64,000 nt of DNA from Salvelinus alpinus (Eukaryota; Chordata; Actinopteri; Salmoniformes; Salmonidae): positions 21,358,038-21,422,037 of the forward strand of contig NC_092098.1 in NCBI RefSeq assembly GCF_045679555.1, read 5' to 3'. A program made the translations under genes and the position numbers. The notes under the pieces were generated by a model. It was not told the origin of the DNA. It saw nothing but the letters and a program-made list of their open reading frames with translations, and did no database searches. Shown piece after piece: positions 13,407 to 34,185 of this stretch. Every line of letters starts with the position of its first letter. Position 1 is the stretch's first letter.

Positions 13407-13830
13407 ATGGCGGAAGGAGGAGAAGATATCGATTTGGTCGAGGATATAATTATAACGCCATTCTCAAGACGAACTTTTCAAGAAAAGTTAGACATTGTAA
13501 GGAGAGGTCGCCCGCCACTTTCAAAGTTTCAACTACGAGTGCTATCAATGGCTCACAGGCTCCGAGAAGCACTGCAAACTGTACTGCTGGGAATGCCTAT
13601 TATTTGCAAGTGATCAATTTGGTGTTTGGAGCCACACTGGCTTTGCAAACTTGAGTTGTCTAACCAAGGCAGCAACGAGACACCAAAGTACGGCTGGGCA
13701 CTTACAAGCAATGGTGCTTTTGAAAACTTTTGGGGACACCGGAGTGGATCTACAGCTCAACGAACAAGCGCGCAGGGCAACGGAGCTGCACAATGAAAAG
13801 GTGAAGGGAAATATTGAAAACACTCATTGA
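13407..13830 (+). pseudogene. hAT/ZMYM1-like transposase, 5' part with frameshift
   Basis: The ATG at 13407 opens MAEGGEDIDLVEDI...TFQEKLDIVRRGRP. The frame then shifts near 13515 and continues as SFNYECYQWLTGSEKHCKLY, then CWECLLF, a W-containing GVWSHTGFANL stretch and a TRHQSTAGHLQ stretch. This Cys/His arrangement is that of the TTF-type zinc finger found in ZMYM1-like hAT-derived proteins. The frame ends at TGA 13828-13830 with no catalytic domain. The upstream reading from 13221 is not needed, because MAEGG is the natural start. It could be an old domesticated-gene copy, but the 8-bp duplication favours a mobile element. Confidence 0.75.
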
Positions 13831-14282
13831 TTGTGTCATGTTTTTGGGTAAACACTGTTTACCCAAAAAAATGTCAATTTGTCAATTTCAAGGTGACGCA
13901 ACGCCTGGTTATACTGCGTTTCTGTCTAAATGTATAGTGTCTAGAGCCATGGCATCATAATGATGGTAATAAGAGGTGGATTAATTCGGGTGGGACTGTG
14001 TAGTACCTCACTGAAGGCCCAGGCCCCAGGCCCACGGCACGCCACTATCATGTAGTAACCAAAAAAGTGTTAAACAAATAAAAATATGTTTGAGATTCTT
14101 CAAAGTATCCACCATTTGCCTTGATAACAGCTTTGCACACTCTTGGCATTCTCTCAACCAGCTTCACGAGGTAGTCGTCTGGAATGCATTTCAATTAACA
14201 GGTGTGTCTTGTAAAAAAAGTTAATTTGGAGAATTTATTTCCTTCTTAATGCATTTGAGCCAGTCAATTGTGTTGTGACAAG

Positions 14283-14846
14283 TGTCATGGAAAATTGCAA
14301 GATTATGTTATAATGCTTGTATTCCATTATAATAGTTGTTACATTCGACAGAATAGAGTATTGTGTGTGTGTGTGTTCCACTGAGGATGGGCCTCTATGA
14401 GATAGCACTGACAGAGGAGATTTACGATGTCTTTGGGTGATAAAACCTAAAGAGCATTCCAGATAACATGAGGTAATGGTTCTGTGCTATGAAGTACCAG
14501 GAACGAGATTAGAACCTCGTTTTAGAGACCAAACTGAGCGATAGTTTATAGCGAATGCTATCTGTCTAAGGGATACTCCTTTCTCAAGTTAAAGTCCCTT
14601 TGTGAAGAGTTCCTAAGATCTGTGGTTCGTCATGTAGGTTGAGAGGGGTGTATCTTGGCTATAAAAGATCTTTGTAATTTTCTGTAGTCACTTTTCAATG
14701 GTTCATTAGAGATAGCGCATCATTGAAAGTCAAAAGAGGCTATTGCAAAGCTCTTATTATTATTAAAGATGTAATTTAAGTATAACTCTGACTGGTGTGT
14801 AGTTTGTAACTCTCCTCATTTGGTAAAGCAGAAAAATGCCACCACA
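14283..14846 (+). mobile_element. Solo LTR (564 bp) inside Tc1 copy 2
   Basis: Begins TGTCATGG and ends CCACCACA, flanked by the 4-bp direct repeat CAAG (14279-14282 and 14847-14850). The host Tc1 reads on across it (TTGTGACAAG then GTAGGGGTGG). A TATAAAAG box at 14660 and an ATTAAA signal at 14762 are about 100 bp apart in the + orientation, as expected for the U3-R part of an LTR. No internal coding region is present. Confidence 0.78.
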
Positions 14847-14904
14847 CAAGGTAGGGGTGGTATATAGAAGATAGCCCTATTTGGTAAAAGACCAAGTCCA
14901 TATT

Positions 14905-15842
14905 ATGGCAAGAACAGCTCAAGTAAGAAAAGAGAAATGACAGTCCACCATTACTTTAAGACATTAAGGTCAGTCAATATGGAAAAATTTCAAGAACTTT
15001 GGAAGTTTCTTCAAGTGTAGTCGCAAAAACCATCAAGCGCTATGATGAAACTGGCTCTCATGAGGACCCAGGGTTACCTCTGCTGCAGAGGATAAGATCA
15101 TTAGAGTTACTAGCCTCAGAAATTGCAGCCTAAATAAAGACTTCACAGAGTTCAAGTATCAGACATATCTCCACATCAACTGTTCAGAGGAGACTGCGTG
15201 AATCAACCCTTCATGGTCGAATTGCTGCAGAGAAAGAAATACGAGCAATGGATATTTGACCAGTGGAAATCTGTCCTTTGGTCTGATGAGTCCAAATTTG
15301 AGATTTTTGGTTCCAACCGCCATGTCTTTGTGAATGGATGATTTCCCCACATGTGTGGTTCCCACCTTATGGAGGAGGAGGTGTGATGGTGTCGGGGTGC
15401 TTTGCTGGTGACACTGTCTGATTTATTTAAAATTCAAGGCACACTTAACCAGCATGGCTACCACAGCATTATGCAGCAATACACCATCTGGTTTGCACAT
15501 AGTGGGACTATCATTTATTTTTCAACAGGCCAATGACCCAACACACCTCCAGGCTGTGTAAGGGCTATTTGACCAGGAAAGAGAGTGATGGAGTGCTGCA
15601 TCAGATGACCTGGCCTCCACAATCACCCGACCACAACCAAATTGAGATGGTTTGGGATGAGTTGGACCACAGAGTGTTGGAAAAGCAGCCAACAAGTGTT
15701 CAGCATATGTGGGAACTCCTTCAAGACTGTTGGAAAAGCATTCCTCATGTAGCTGGTTGAGAGAATTCCAAGAATGTGCAAATCTGTCATCAAGGCAAAG
15801 GGTGACTACTTTGAAGAATCTAAAATCTCAAATATATTTTGA
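14905..15842 (+). pseudogene. Tc1-like transposase, heavily decayed
   Basis: Starts MARTAQVRKEK and meets a stop at codon 12. Recognisable islands follow: SQSIWK-like HTH, VVAKTIKRYDETGSHED-like linker, ISTSTVQRRLRE, and WKSVLWSDESKFEIFGSNR carrying the first catalytic Asp. Several deletions remove the segment between. The C-terminal third is open (15533-15760), with KGYLTRKESDG and SPDHNQIEMVWDELD carrying the last catalytic Glu. The normal N-P of SPDLNPIE is altered here. The element cannot supply its own transposase. Confidence 0.82.
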
Positions 15843-15993
15843 TTTGTTTAACACTTTTTTGGTTACTACATGATTCCATATGTGTTATTTCATAGTTTTG
15901 ATGTCTTCACTATTATTCTACAATGTAGAAAATAGTAAAAATAAAACAAAACACTTGAATGAGTAGGTATGTCCAAACTTTTGACTGGTACTG

Positions 15994-17770
15994 TGTATAT
16001 ATATATATAGTATATACTGTGTGTCCAGTGACACTGACTCACCCAATGATGAAGATGAAGCATAGGCTACTCACCGGTGATAAGCTACTTTGAAAAACAA
16101 TGCTGTTCACTCAGAATCCCTCAACAGTTGTTGATAAAACAATTGTTCGCTTCTACAGACAGATTAGTCTTCTATTTTCAGTAGTAGGCATTTGCTTTCC
16201 AAACTGTAGGCCTACGTTTTCTCGCTGATATCTATGGCCACAATGCTACAAGCTGTTCTATATTTGGCACATGTGCTGCCCAAATTGCGACTTGTGATAA
16301 AAACTTAATCCACAGCTATTTTTTGAAGCTATTGAACCTATGTAGCTAAATGATGCTCTCTGGTGTAGTATTTTGAATTATTTTATTTATGTCTGTTCAG
16401 ACAGGAGTAATATCATTTTGGGGGGAAATATGTTGTATGGCCCACGGCTATGGATAAGACATGCTCTAGGAGTAGAGGAAGTGTGCTGTATAGTGGACTA
16501 GTGAACCTGACGAACCATCTCCCAAGCAGTGTCCTTTTCCTCAGCAGCCTGCGTAATTGCACACTTCCCCACAGCTGTAATGCGACAATTGTAGTGCTGC
16601 CTACTCAGCTGCCAGATCCTGGAAGCCCAAATCGGCGGCCCTGTTAACAGAAGCCCAACCTACACAGTCTCAACTCCCTAACCTAATTAACACTGAGTCA
16701 TACAACACGCCATCCCATGCAATGCCACGCAGGGCAGCCAGGCCGCAGCAATGCAGCAGGGCATTGTGTGTAGGGAGGCCAGAGCACTGGACAACAGGAA
16801 TAGCGGGAGCTACGATGGCACACAGGGTGACACACAGGGTGACACACAGGGCCATGTCAGAATCATGATGGGATGACACTGCTCTCTGTATGATGTCATC
16901 TCTCACTGTAGAGAACCCTGTGTTCTCAGAGCCATATTGTTTATGACTCTGCAGCCTGCACTCTTCTACTGGAATCGGATTAAGGTTTAGATTTGTATTG
17001 GTTATAGACATTAAATTGGTCTCTTACTTATAGAATGCCAATCAGTAAAAATAGATAGTTCAACAGAACAACAAAGTACAGAGACAATAATTGAACCTAA
17101 TGGAGTCAGTTTTGAGAATTCCCTGTGCTGTTGGAGAAGAGTTAATAAAGTTATGTATGGGTGGGATCATTGAGTGCATACTTGAATGTGTAGTAGCATT
17201 AGACCTCTAAATGAATTTGTCTACATTGTATGTTGGTGTGCGTTTCATCCAGTGTTTGCGTGATGATGTTCAAACCAAAACCAATTGCAAGGAGAGAGTG
17301 TCCCATGCAGTATAAGTTAAACCACCAAAAGCACTTGAACACTCACACTCCATTTTTTTACATTTAAGATGGAAAAATACTGGGAACCCTCACACACCAG
17401 CTGACAGCTGCGCTTTTCTTAGCCAATCGCAGCGCCGCGCTTGCATACATACTCCAATGCACACAAAACTGTTGGGCCCTCAAATATCTGCCCCACAACA
17501 AGCCTGACTCTTCATGGGGTGAATAGCGTGTGCAGGAAGCCCTGCGTGCACTACATATGACAAACCACATTACTGCCTGGGTAGCAAACAGCCCTAGTTA
17601 GGCCACCCCAAGGCCCCCAGCCAGAGAGAAACACTGCAGCTGAGTTACCATGCTTACTCAGATAGTCATAATTGGATAATGAAAATATAAATAGTGTTTT
17701 CATGTGATCCACTGTAGGTTGGGCGTTGGGGTAAACAACACAGTGGGCTGGGTAAACATACAATTCCTTG
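15994..17770. other. Gene-free sequence upstream of nyap1
   Basis: A short (AT)n tract lies at 15994-16012 and a doubled GTGACACACAGG motif at 16827-16850. No exon or promoter element could be assigned with confidence. Confidence 0.5.
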
Positions 17771-17965
17771 CTACCTCACTACCTGGCTGCCTGGCTACCT
17801 GGCTGCTTGGCTACCTGGCTGCTTGGCTACATGGCTCCCTGGCTACCTGGCTGCCTGGCTACCTGGCTGCTTGGCTACATGGCTCCCTGGCTGCCTGGCT
17901 ACCTAGCTGCTTGGCTACATGGCTCCCTGGCTACCTGGTTGCCTGGCTACCTGGCTACCTGGTCC
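17771..17965. repeat. CTGGCTAC-based minisatellite
   Basis: About 195 bp built from 8-bp steps (CTGGCTAC, CTGGCTGC, TTGGCTAC, ATGGCTCC) arranged into larger repeated blocks such as CTACATGGCTCCCTGGCTGC. Confidence 0.9.
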
Positions 17966-18391
17966 AATGCCCAGTTTGTTTTAGCCTGGAGGAAAGGATG
18001 TCCATGACACGAGGAGCCTTATTAGATACGTTTCCTGCCTGTCCGTTTATTTGGATGTTTTCACATATTTTGGTCAGATATTTTGTCAGACATGGTTCAT
18101 AATGCGACCTCTCTGGTTTTTAACTTTCACTCCTGGTAAGTCCTACCCTGTCTCTGAGCACCTCATTATGTCTGGAGGAATCCCTCCTGCCCTGTTCACC
18201 TGTATGGAAGAGAAGGAGCCAGGTACTATAACCATGTTGTAATTGCTACTGCCCTACATACAGCATGTCGACATGAGAGCTGTGTAGGGGAGCTGTATAA
18301 GAGGACAACTGGACAGGGCTCTGTCATGTCAGCTCAACATATAGTAGATGACTATTAACAATGACAATGTCCCCATCTTCTCCATGTCTAG

Positions 18392-18574
18392 GTGACTCAA
18401 GCTTGGTCTGCAGTGACATCCATCCCCTTCACCCTATTGGTCTTCTATACCATGAGCTCTGGCTCCGCCCAGGATGTGGCGGTGGAGCATTTCTTGTGTG
18501 ACATAGAGAGGAGGGGCAAGCGGCTACATTGCGCTGTGATTGGCTGCGAGGAGGAGCAGTGTCCACGCGGCGAC
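18392..18574 (+). other. nyap1: Probable nyap1 5' untranslated sequence
   Basis: The sequence TCTCCATGTCTAG just before 18392 could be a splice acceptor, which would make 18392-18574 the untranslated start of the first coding exon. The frame is open through it from an ATG at 18392, but known NYAP1 proteins begin at MNLLYRK, so I treat it as untranslated. Confidence 0.4.
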
Positions 18575-27677
<9,103 letters not shown>

Positions 27678-27693
27678 GGGGGGGGGGGGGGGG
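27678..27693 (+). repeat. 16-G run directly after the nyap1 stop codon
   Basis: Sixteen consecutive G bases begin at the first base of the 3' untranslated region. Confidence 0.97.
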
Positions 27694-28438
27694 CAGGAGA
27701 GGTACAGTAGAAAGATAGGGTCAAGTACTATGTACTAAATAAGTACTATTGGACACTATTGTGGTGGTGGGAATCACTTTCTACAAAAGGTGGAGGACTG
27801 GTGGAGGACTGTTTTTGACAGTGTGATTACCGCTGACCACAGGAGAGAATATGCATAAGAGTAAGATGAGAGTTTTGTGCTCTCACATGGTAAGATAAAC
27901 TTCATGTGGAGCTGATACAAGGTCGTCAAGGTTACTGAGATGTTTAGAGGTGTGTGGGCCAGAGAAATAATGAACAACTGAAACATAAACGTGATTTAAA
28001 GTATGACTTTGTAGAGATGGAAAAAGATGGGGAAGATTCAGTTGAGGGATATACCAATACAACATGAAAACAAGAAGAGACATACAATCAGTCAGTACTG
28101 TGTGATATTTTACACTTTAAATGTGATTTCTTACCCTTTAAATGTAGTATTCTAAAAGCCCTTCCTTGACTCTTTATTCATTTATTAAACTCTAGTCGCC
28201 CCAGCCTTCGCTGATATAAAATAAAAGGGGAGTATTTATACTATAAGAGGGAGTATTTATACTATGAGAGCAACACTGGTTCAATTCATTTGGCCTAATT
28301 TTCCCTAAATTAATGTAACTGTCCAGTGTTTCCAGATTTCTATGAAATATGACCTATAACTACTTACATTATGAGTGAAATAGTTTTCCTCCCAACATTT
28401 TATAATTAAGTATGTTAAAAATCAGCTTTTCTGTGTTG
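27694..28438 (+). other. nyap1: nyap1 3' untranslated or downstream sequence
   Basis: AT-rich, with an AATAAA in ATATAAAATAAAAGGGG near 28218-28228 and a doubled GGGAGTATTTATACTA motif (28229-28266). The true polyadenylation site cannot be chosen from sequence alone; another candidate is AATAAA near 31532. Confidence 0.4.
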
Positions 28439-29511
28439 GAATGGTGTGGGCGTACCAGAACAACAGAATGGTGTGGGCGTACCAGAACAACAGAATGGTG
28501 TGGGCGTACCAGAACAACAGAATGGTGTGGGCGTACCAGAACAACAGAATGGTGTGGGCGTACCAGAACAACAGAATGGTGTGGGCGTACCAGAACAACA
28601 GAATGGTGTGGGCGTACCAGAACAGCAGAATGGTGTGGGCGTACCAGAACAACAGAATGGTGTGGGCGTACCAGAACAACAGAATGGTGTGGGCGTACCA
28701 GAACAACAGAATGGTGTGGGCGTACCAGAACAACAGAATGGTGTGGGCGTACCAGAACAACAGAATGGTGTGGGCGTACCAGAACAACAGAATGGTGTGG
28801 GCGTACCAGAACAACAGAATGGTGTGGGCATACCAGAACAACAGAATGGTGTGGGCGTACCAGAACAACAGAATGGTGTGGGCGTACCAGAACAACAGAA
28901 TGGTGTGGGCGTACCAGAACAACAGAATGGTGTGGGCGTACCAGAACAACAGAATGGTGTGGGCGTACCAGAACAACAGAATGGTGTGGGCTCCCCAGAA
29001 CAACAGAATGGTGTGGGCGTACCAGAACAACAGAATGGTGTGGGCGTACCAGAACAACAGAATGGTGTGGGCGTACCAGAACAACAGAATGGTGTGGGCG
29101 TACCAGAACAACAGAATGGTGTGGGCGTACCAGAACAACAGAATGGTGTGGGCGTACCAGAACAACAGAATGGTGTGGGCGTACCAGAACAACAGAATGG
29201 TGTGGGCGTACCAGAACAACAGAATGGTGTGGGCGTACCAGAACAACAGAATGGTGTGGGCGTACCAGAACAACAGAATGGTGTGGGCGTACCAGAACAA
29301 CAGAATGGTGTGGGCGTACCAGAACAACAGAATGGTGTGGGCGTACCAGAACAACAGAATGGTGTGGGCGTACCAGAACAACAGAATGGTGTGGGCGTAC
29401 CAGAACAGCAGAATGGTGTGGGCGTACCAGAACAACAGAATGGTGTGGGCGTACCAGAACAACAGAATGGTGTGGGCGTACCAGAACAACAGAATGGTGT
29501 GGGCGTATACT
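28439..29511. repeat. 27-bp minisatellite, about 40 copies
   Basis: Units of 27 bp reading AATGGTGTGGGCGTACCAGA plus ACAACAG. Almost all copies are identical. The few variants are AACAGCAG (28622 and 29403 regions), GGCATACC (about 28828) and GGCTCCCC (about 28989). Because 27 is a multiple of 3 and the unit has no stop in most frames, long open frames appear on both strands. They are not genes. Confidence 0.98.
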
Positions 29512-29880
29512 GGTGATTCAAAATATTAATGTGAGTAGGCCACTCAGGAGTATGAGGAAATAGCATGCATTTTTGAAACCTCTGAGATACAAGTTTAAGT
29601 CGTTTTTTCTCTCCAATGTATACTTTGGCCACAAATACGAGTATAGGACAAGTCAACAACATTATTTGGTATGAGTTAACAGAATATTCACTTTTGAAGT
29701 GAGATTTTCACTGAACAGTTACTTTAAGTACAGTTTACATCAACTCATGGTTGACATGAAAGCTCTCTCCCTCAAATGTCATGGACATTGGGAGGGAGAG
29801 TTTGAATGAGACTTTTAAGGTTGATCCTCAACAAGATACTTTTTATACACACTTGTGTTCAAGCATATAGACATAAACTT

Positions 29881-30623
29881 GGTTTCCATCCAATTGACGA
29901 CAGATTTACATGCGAATATTCTCAAATCCACATAAAAACAATATGTGCATTTTCCCACCAGAGATGTGTTTCCATGAAATTAACTTGTTGCACATAAAAG
30001 GCTGTGAGTGATGAATTAGTGCACATAAAAATACATGTTGCTGTTAAATTCCCGTGTACTGCATAAAAAATACTTTTTCAAGTCTACTGGTGGTTTTCGA
30101 ACAAAACATGTTGCTTTATATAGCGAGTGTGCACACCGATATTGATGAAAGATTATCATGGACAAAAGAACAAGATTATGTGCATTTGTTAAACGGCAGC
30201 CAAGCATCGATGATCATGTCACCCGAATAAGACCATCGATATTTATTGGAAAGGGGCATCAAGGGGCATCAAGCTCATCACCTTGCACTTTCACCATCCT
30301 GTGAACTTCATCATAATTTATTTAATCTGTAGCCTAATAAACTGCATCCTTTCCCGACGAGTCCTAGTGGGAGGACCACACAACATGTCATCGCGTGACT
30401 TCAAATTTACTTCGATATGATGGTTATAATATTAATATTTGCGCATAATAGCATTTCCACCGATATTTCTCGCATAATTAATTGTACCGGCACAAAAAGA
30501 TCCCACCTTCTCTAGCATATTTTATTTTATATTTTGTTTGAAAAGTTTACCAAAAAATGTTCTGTTTCCATCAGGACTGGCATTACATTTTTTGTACTCG
30601 CAAAAAAAGTTTGGATGGAAACC
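29881..30623. mobile_element. Non-autonomous DNA element with GGTTTCCATCCAA ends
   Basis: The left end GGTTTCCATCCAATTG and right end TTTGGATGGAAACC are inverted repeats of at least 13 bp. The interior has further mirrored motifs, such as ATGCGAATATT near the left and ATATTTCTCGCATAAT near the right. No coding sequence is present. A clear target duplication could not be fixed, so the superfamily is open. Confidence 0.6.
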
Positions 30624-33600
30624 TGGTTACAGACATTTAAAACACACTTCTCTCTAGCCTTTTATAAAAATGAGATGGGATAAGGGATTCTTACTATTAT
30701 AGAAACATTGAAACATGTTGAGTACATATGAGATGGATTGGTTTGCCTTGTTTTTTGGGTAGAAGTAGATTGTTATTGTGGAGATGAAGTAATCGTGATT
30801 GAAGAGGGAAATACCACCTAACTGTTTGCATATTTGTAATGTAAATATACAGACTTTCTCAAAGTTTCTGCAATTTTATAGCAATATGTTCCCAATGTGG
30901 GAGTAACGATGTTAAAGCGTGTCAGCCGGCCAAAACATATCTCAGACTTGAACTCAAAGTCACAGTTAACGTGTCATATCCTGCATGTCATTGATCAGAC
31001 ATACAGTACTGTTTAAAACCATATCAATGAATTGTGAGGAGATGGTCATGTGAGATTTTAACATTATTCTTGAAGATGCCATTATATAACTACATACAAC
31101 TTGAAAAATCCTGCTGAAATGTTAAATTGTGGTTGTTTAAAAAGATTAAAGTGTTGCTGGGGGAATCATTTAAAAATACATTATGACAGATGGCACATTC
31201 TGTACACTCAAATGCAATACAAAAGGACACAGATTAATTGTACAAAAAACATCACCAGTAAAAAACACCACCACTGGTCATGTGGACTCACTGTTGCATA
31301 TTGCTGATCAAAACAAAGCAGGGACACAGCTATCAACACAGACAGTAGAAGAAGCTGCAGTTGATAGGGCAGTGTAACATCATCACACACACACCTCAAA
31401 CAGAATGCTGGAAGAACCTGCATAAAAACATAGCATACGCTTACGAGAAACAAAACCCCTATATATTACTGTAAATAGATGTACAACTGTATTGAAAATG
31501 TAGCAATTGTTTCCACTTTCATACTTGTAATCAATAAATATAATGTAGCATATAATGTATAAACGTACATTTGTTCAATTGTTAAAAAAATAAAAATTAG
31601 TTACTTGATCTGTTGCAATTGGTCTACACACACATTACTGTATGATTCCACCAATAAATGACAAGCCCTCAAGACAAAGGCAATGTCTCTCAATTGTCGT
31701 ATCATATTTGTGCAATATTCCCTTTAAGCAGTACAAACAGTTGTTGTATTTATGCCCTTTTCTACATACATTGTATTTATGTACAGGTTTGAACAACTCA
31801 GTTTGATCATTGTTTGGACATTTTCTTAAATACTTTGCTGCTATCTCAAACTACTACTACTGTTGTTGTTAATTAAATTACAAATACAATTTCAGTATTC
31901 ATGACCATATCTAACATGACTACTATTGTGGTTGTTACATACTTGTTTTTATTTACTGAAAAAGCCATGTGAGATGAAGTTTGTACTTTGATGAGTCAAT
32001 CCCTCTGTACTTGTATTCTGGCACTTGAATGTCTCCTGGTTGATGTTGTTGTTTTAATAGTTAGCACCAACATGTACATTTCCAGTTCCACACCGACAAA
32101 AGTATCCAAAATGTTGAGGTGACATTGCACCAATGTTACTAAGTCACTGCTTCACTTTTTGCTACTTCACCAGTCAGTTTTGATGGTCCAGGTTATTATC
32201 AGTCATTTGACTATAGTTTAAAACAAACAAACAATGATGAAGACCATGTTGAGGGAGAGAAGGAACTGCAATGCATGCAGGGATTCCTTACATTGAAAAC
32301 ATGTCAGAGTTTGGGTTCTATCCCAAATCCATTGAAAAGTGTGCCCAATTGTATTTCAGATATACCAAGTTATCATATTGTTTTTAATTCATCACAACAA
32401 TTGATAACTAATGCATCATTTACTAACTAGTTTACAGAAGCTGTCAGCTTTGTGTGTTGACTAAAACAGTGGCCAATATATGAGTGCCATACTATATTGA
32501 TATGGTAAGATACGGTGTACCTTGGAAATCACTGTAGTGCTATATTCGCATTGATATCGTAATTAAATACATTTTATATAATGAACAGGATTTTTGCATG
32601 TCTATGTTTCATGTCATGACATACAGAAGCATACTAACATAATCTCTTTGCTTTGCATTATATCTTCACATTTCTTATGTTTTAGGTTTTATATCTGCTA
32701 TCATTGGTAACATAAGTAGTGGTGAATGTAGAAGATTGTCTCTGGTTTAAACCATTGCAGACAGTCAGAATGCACTCTAACAGGATTCCGCTGCAAGGCT
32801 ATGGACCCGGTGACACCGCCCAGACACACACGTGTTGTAATGTCTTAGATCTCCATGTGAGGGCACCATTCTCATCAAACCAAATTTCATTGGTCACATA
32901 CACATATTTAGCAGATGTTATTGCTGGTGTAGGGAAATGCTTGTACCAGTAACTGTACCAGTTACCAATCTCTGAGATTCATCAATGCAGTATACTGTAT
33001 GTACACACACACACACGCACGTATGCTATCGTGCACACACACACACACACACACACTAACATGCGGATGGATGCCAGCGGCAGAGCAGGCCACGTCATAT
33101 GGCACCGGGACTACTGCAGAGTAATCCATCAGCCTTTAGACTTGACCCTGCATTGCCATTAGACTGACTGGTAGACCAGACACCACTGCCACGCAATGCA
33201 GGGATCAATTTAACCAAGGCAACTCCCCAAAAGATCTGGACAGGCTTTATACTGACTCTGCCTATAATCAGATCACCCTGCTTTTCCTTGTTGGCTAGCC
33301 TCTTCTACAGTAAGCTACGTTATCATTGACATCCAGTTGCCAGTTCCAGTTGTGTGCAAATAAGCATCATATTGATATTGTGTGAGTCAGCTCCATATGG
33401 CTCTCCTTTCTCTTCCTTCCCTTGTGACAGTCAGGTTTAGAGGACTGCAGGGGAATTACCCGCTACATAATAAACACATCCTCGGGGAATCTGCATTATT
33501 CACCGTGTGGGTTTCAGGAAGGGGATGTTGAGGGGGGAGACATTTCATTCAGATGGATGTGACTATGAGCTATGTTCAAGACTCTCATTTTACTCCCACC

Positions 33601-34155
33601 AAATATTTTCTGTGGCACCACTGTCTTTAGACACATGCACAGGCTGCAGTTGGAATCTCCAGTGCTTATAATTAGCTGGAATGCTTGTCACTCAAGTCCT
33701 TGCTCTGACGTTAACTGAACAACACAGATGGTAGGGGGCATATGATTGGTTAGAGAGGGATGGGTAGGGGGTGAGGTTTGAGTGACGATGAGCGAGAGAG
33801 AGACTGGTAAAGAGAGAGAGAGATGAAGAGAGAGCGCTTTACTGCAGTATCACTACATTTCTGCATCACTCATCAAAACTCTGCGGCATGCGGACGAGAA
33901 CGGCAGATGCCGGGGTAGTACTGAGTGTAGTGTCAACATTAACTGTAATTAGATACCCTAGCAAGGAGCTGCCAGATGTTCATCCTTCTTGCAAAGCAGC
34001 TCTTCATTTGTGCGCTTGATAGCGGTTTTCTGCTTTCTATCGGAGTAATTGGCACCCGTTAGTTTCCAGAACAACTATGTAACAAGTTTTGCAGTGTATG
34101 CCTACCTCACAGCTAGATATTTCACATATCACCCTAACGACTATCTACATTAGGC
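30624..34155. other. Intergenic sequence between nyap1 and the ATPase exon
   Basis: No exon was recognised. It contains a 76-bp fragment of the dispersed repeat (32876-32951), two short CA tracts (33001-33055), and a GA-rich patch (33788-33833). Part of 30700-31560 may still be nyap1 3' untranslated sequence. Confidence 0.45.
32876..32951 (+). repeat. Fragment of the dispersed salmonid repeat
   Basis: CAAACCAAATTTCATTGGTC, then ATATTTAGCAGATGTTATTG and GGGAAATGCTTGTACC. This resembles the start of the repeat at 24885 and gives rise to a chance open frame. Confidence 0.55.
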
Positions 34156-34175
34156 TATAAAGCCCGGTTATAAAA
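34156..34175 (+). promoter_or_regulatory. Two TATA-like boxes just upstream of the ATPase beta exon
   Basis: TATAAAG starts at 34156 and TATAAAA at 34169, 30 and 17 nt before the ATG at 34186. If the first is a core promoter, the leader would be only a few bases long. Alternatively both are chance AT-rich motifs inside a longer leader. Confidence 0.3.
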
Positions 34176-34185
34176 ACATCTAGAA

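Larger units (their letters stand above)
12872..14047 (+). mobile_element. hAT-type transposon, internally deleted
   Basis: Ends are short imperfect inverted repeats: CAGTGGTGGGCCGT on the left and, read in complement, TAGTGGCGTGCCGT on the right. They are flanked by an exact 8-bp direct repeat TCATGTAG (12864-12871 and 14048-14055), the hallmark of hAT insertion. The 1,176-bp element carries only the 5' part of a transposase-like gene. The dimerisation and catalytic parts are missing, so it is a deletion derivative. Confidence 0.85.
12828..15993 (+). mobile_element. Tc1-like DNA transposon (copy 2), nested by hAT and a solo LTR
   Basis: The right inverted repeat is complete (about 15834-15993, ending TTTTGACTGGTACTG). 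It contains CATGATTCCATATGTGTTAT, whose complement appears at the left end at 12849-12868. The left repeat lacks about 85 bp of its outer part, starting only at about 12828, so the copy is immobile. A hAT element interrupts the left repeat (12872-14047) and an LTR interrupts the body (14283-14846). Without these, about 1.4 kb of Tc1 remains. The transposase remnant runs on the + strand. Confidence 0.88.

Noticed and set aside
17704..18102. 132-codon open frame with a LPGYLAAWL-like repeat
   Set aside because: It is a translation of the CTGGCTAC minisatellite.
18392..18574. In-frame N-terminal extension of nyap1
   Set aside because: Known NYAP1 proteins start at MNLLYRK. The upstream residues show no family similarity and could be untranslated sequence.
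28412..29662. Open frames of 355-415 codons across the 27-bp repeat
   Set aside because: The unit is a multiple of three without stops, so several frames on both strands are open. The protein repeats have no link to a known family.
32719..32952. 77-codon open frame
   Set aside because: Its second half is a fragment of the dispersed repeat also seen at 24885. There are no splice sites or conserved protein.
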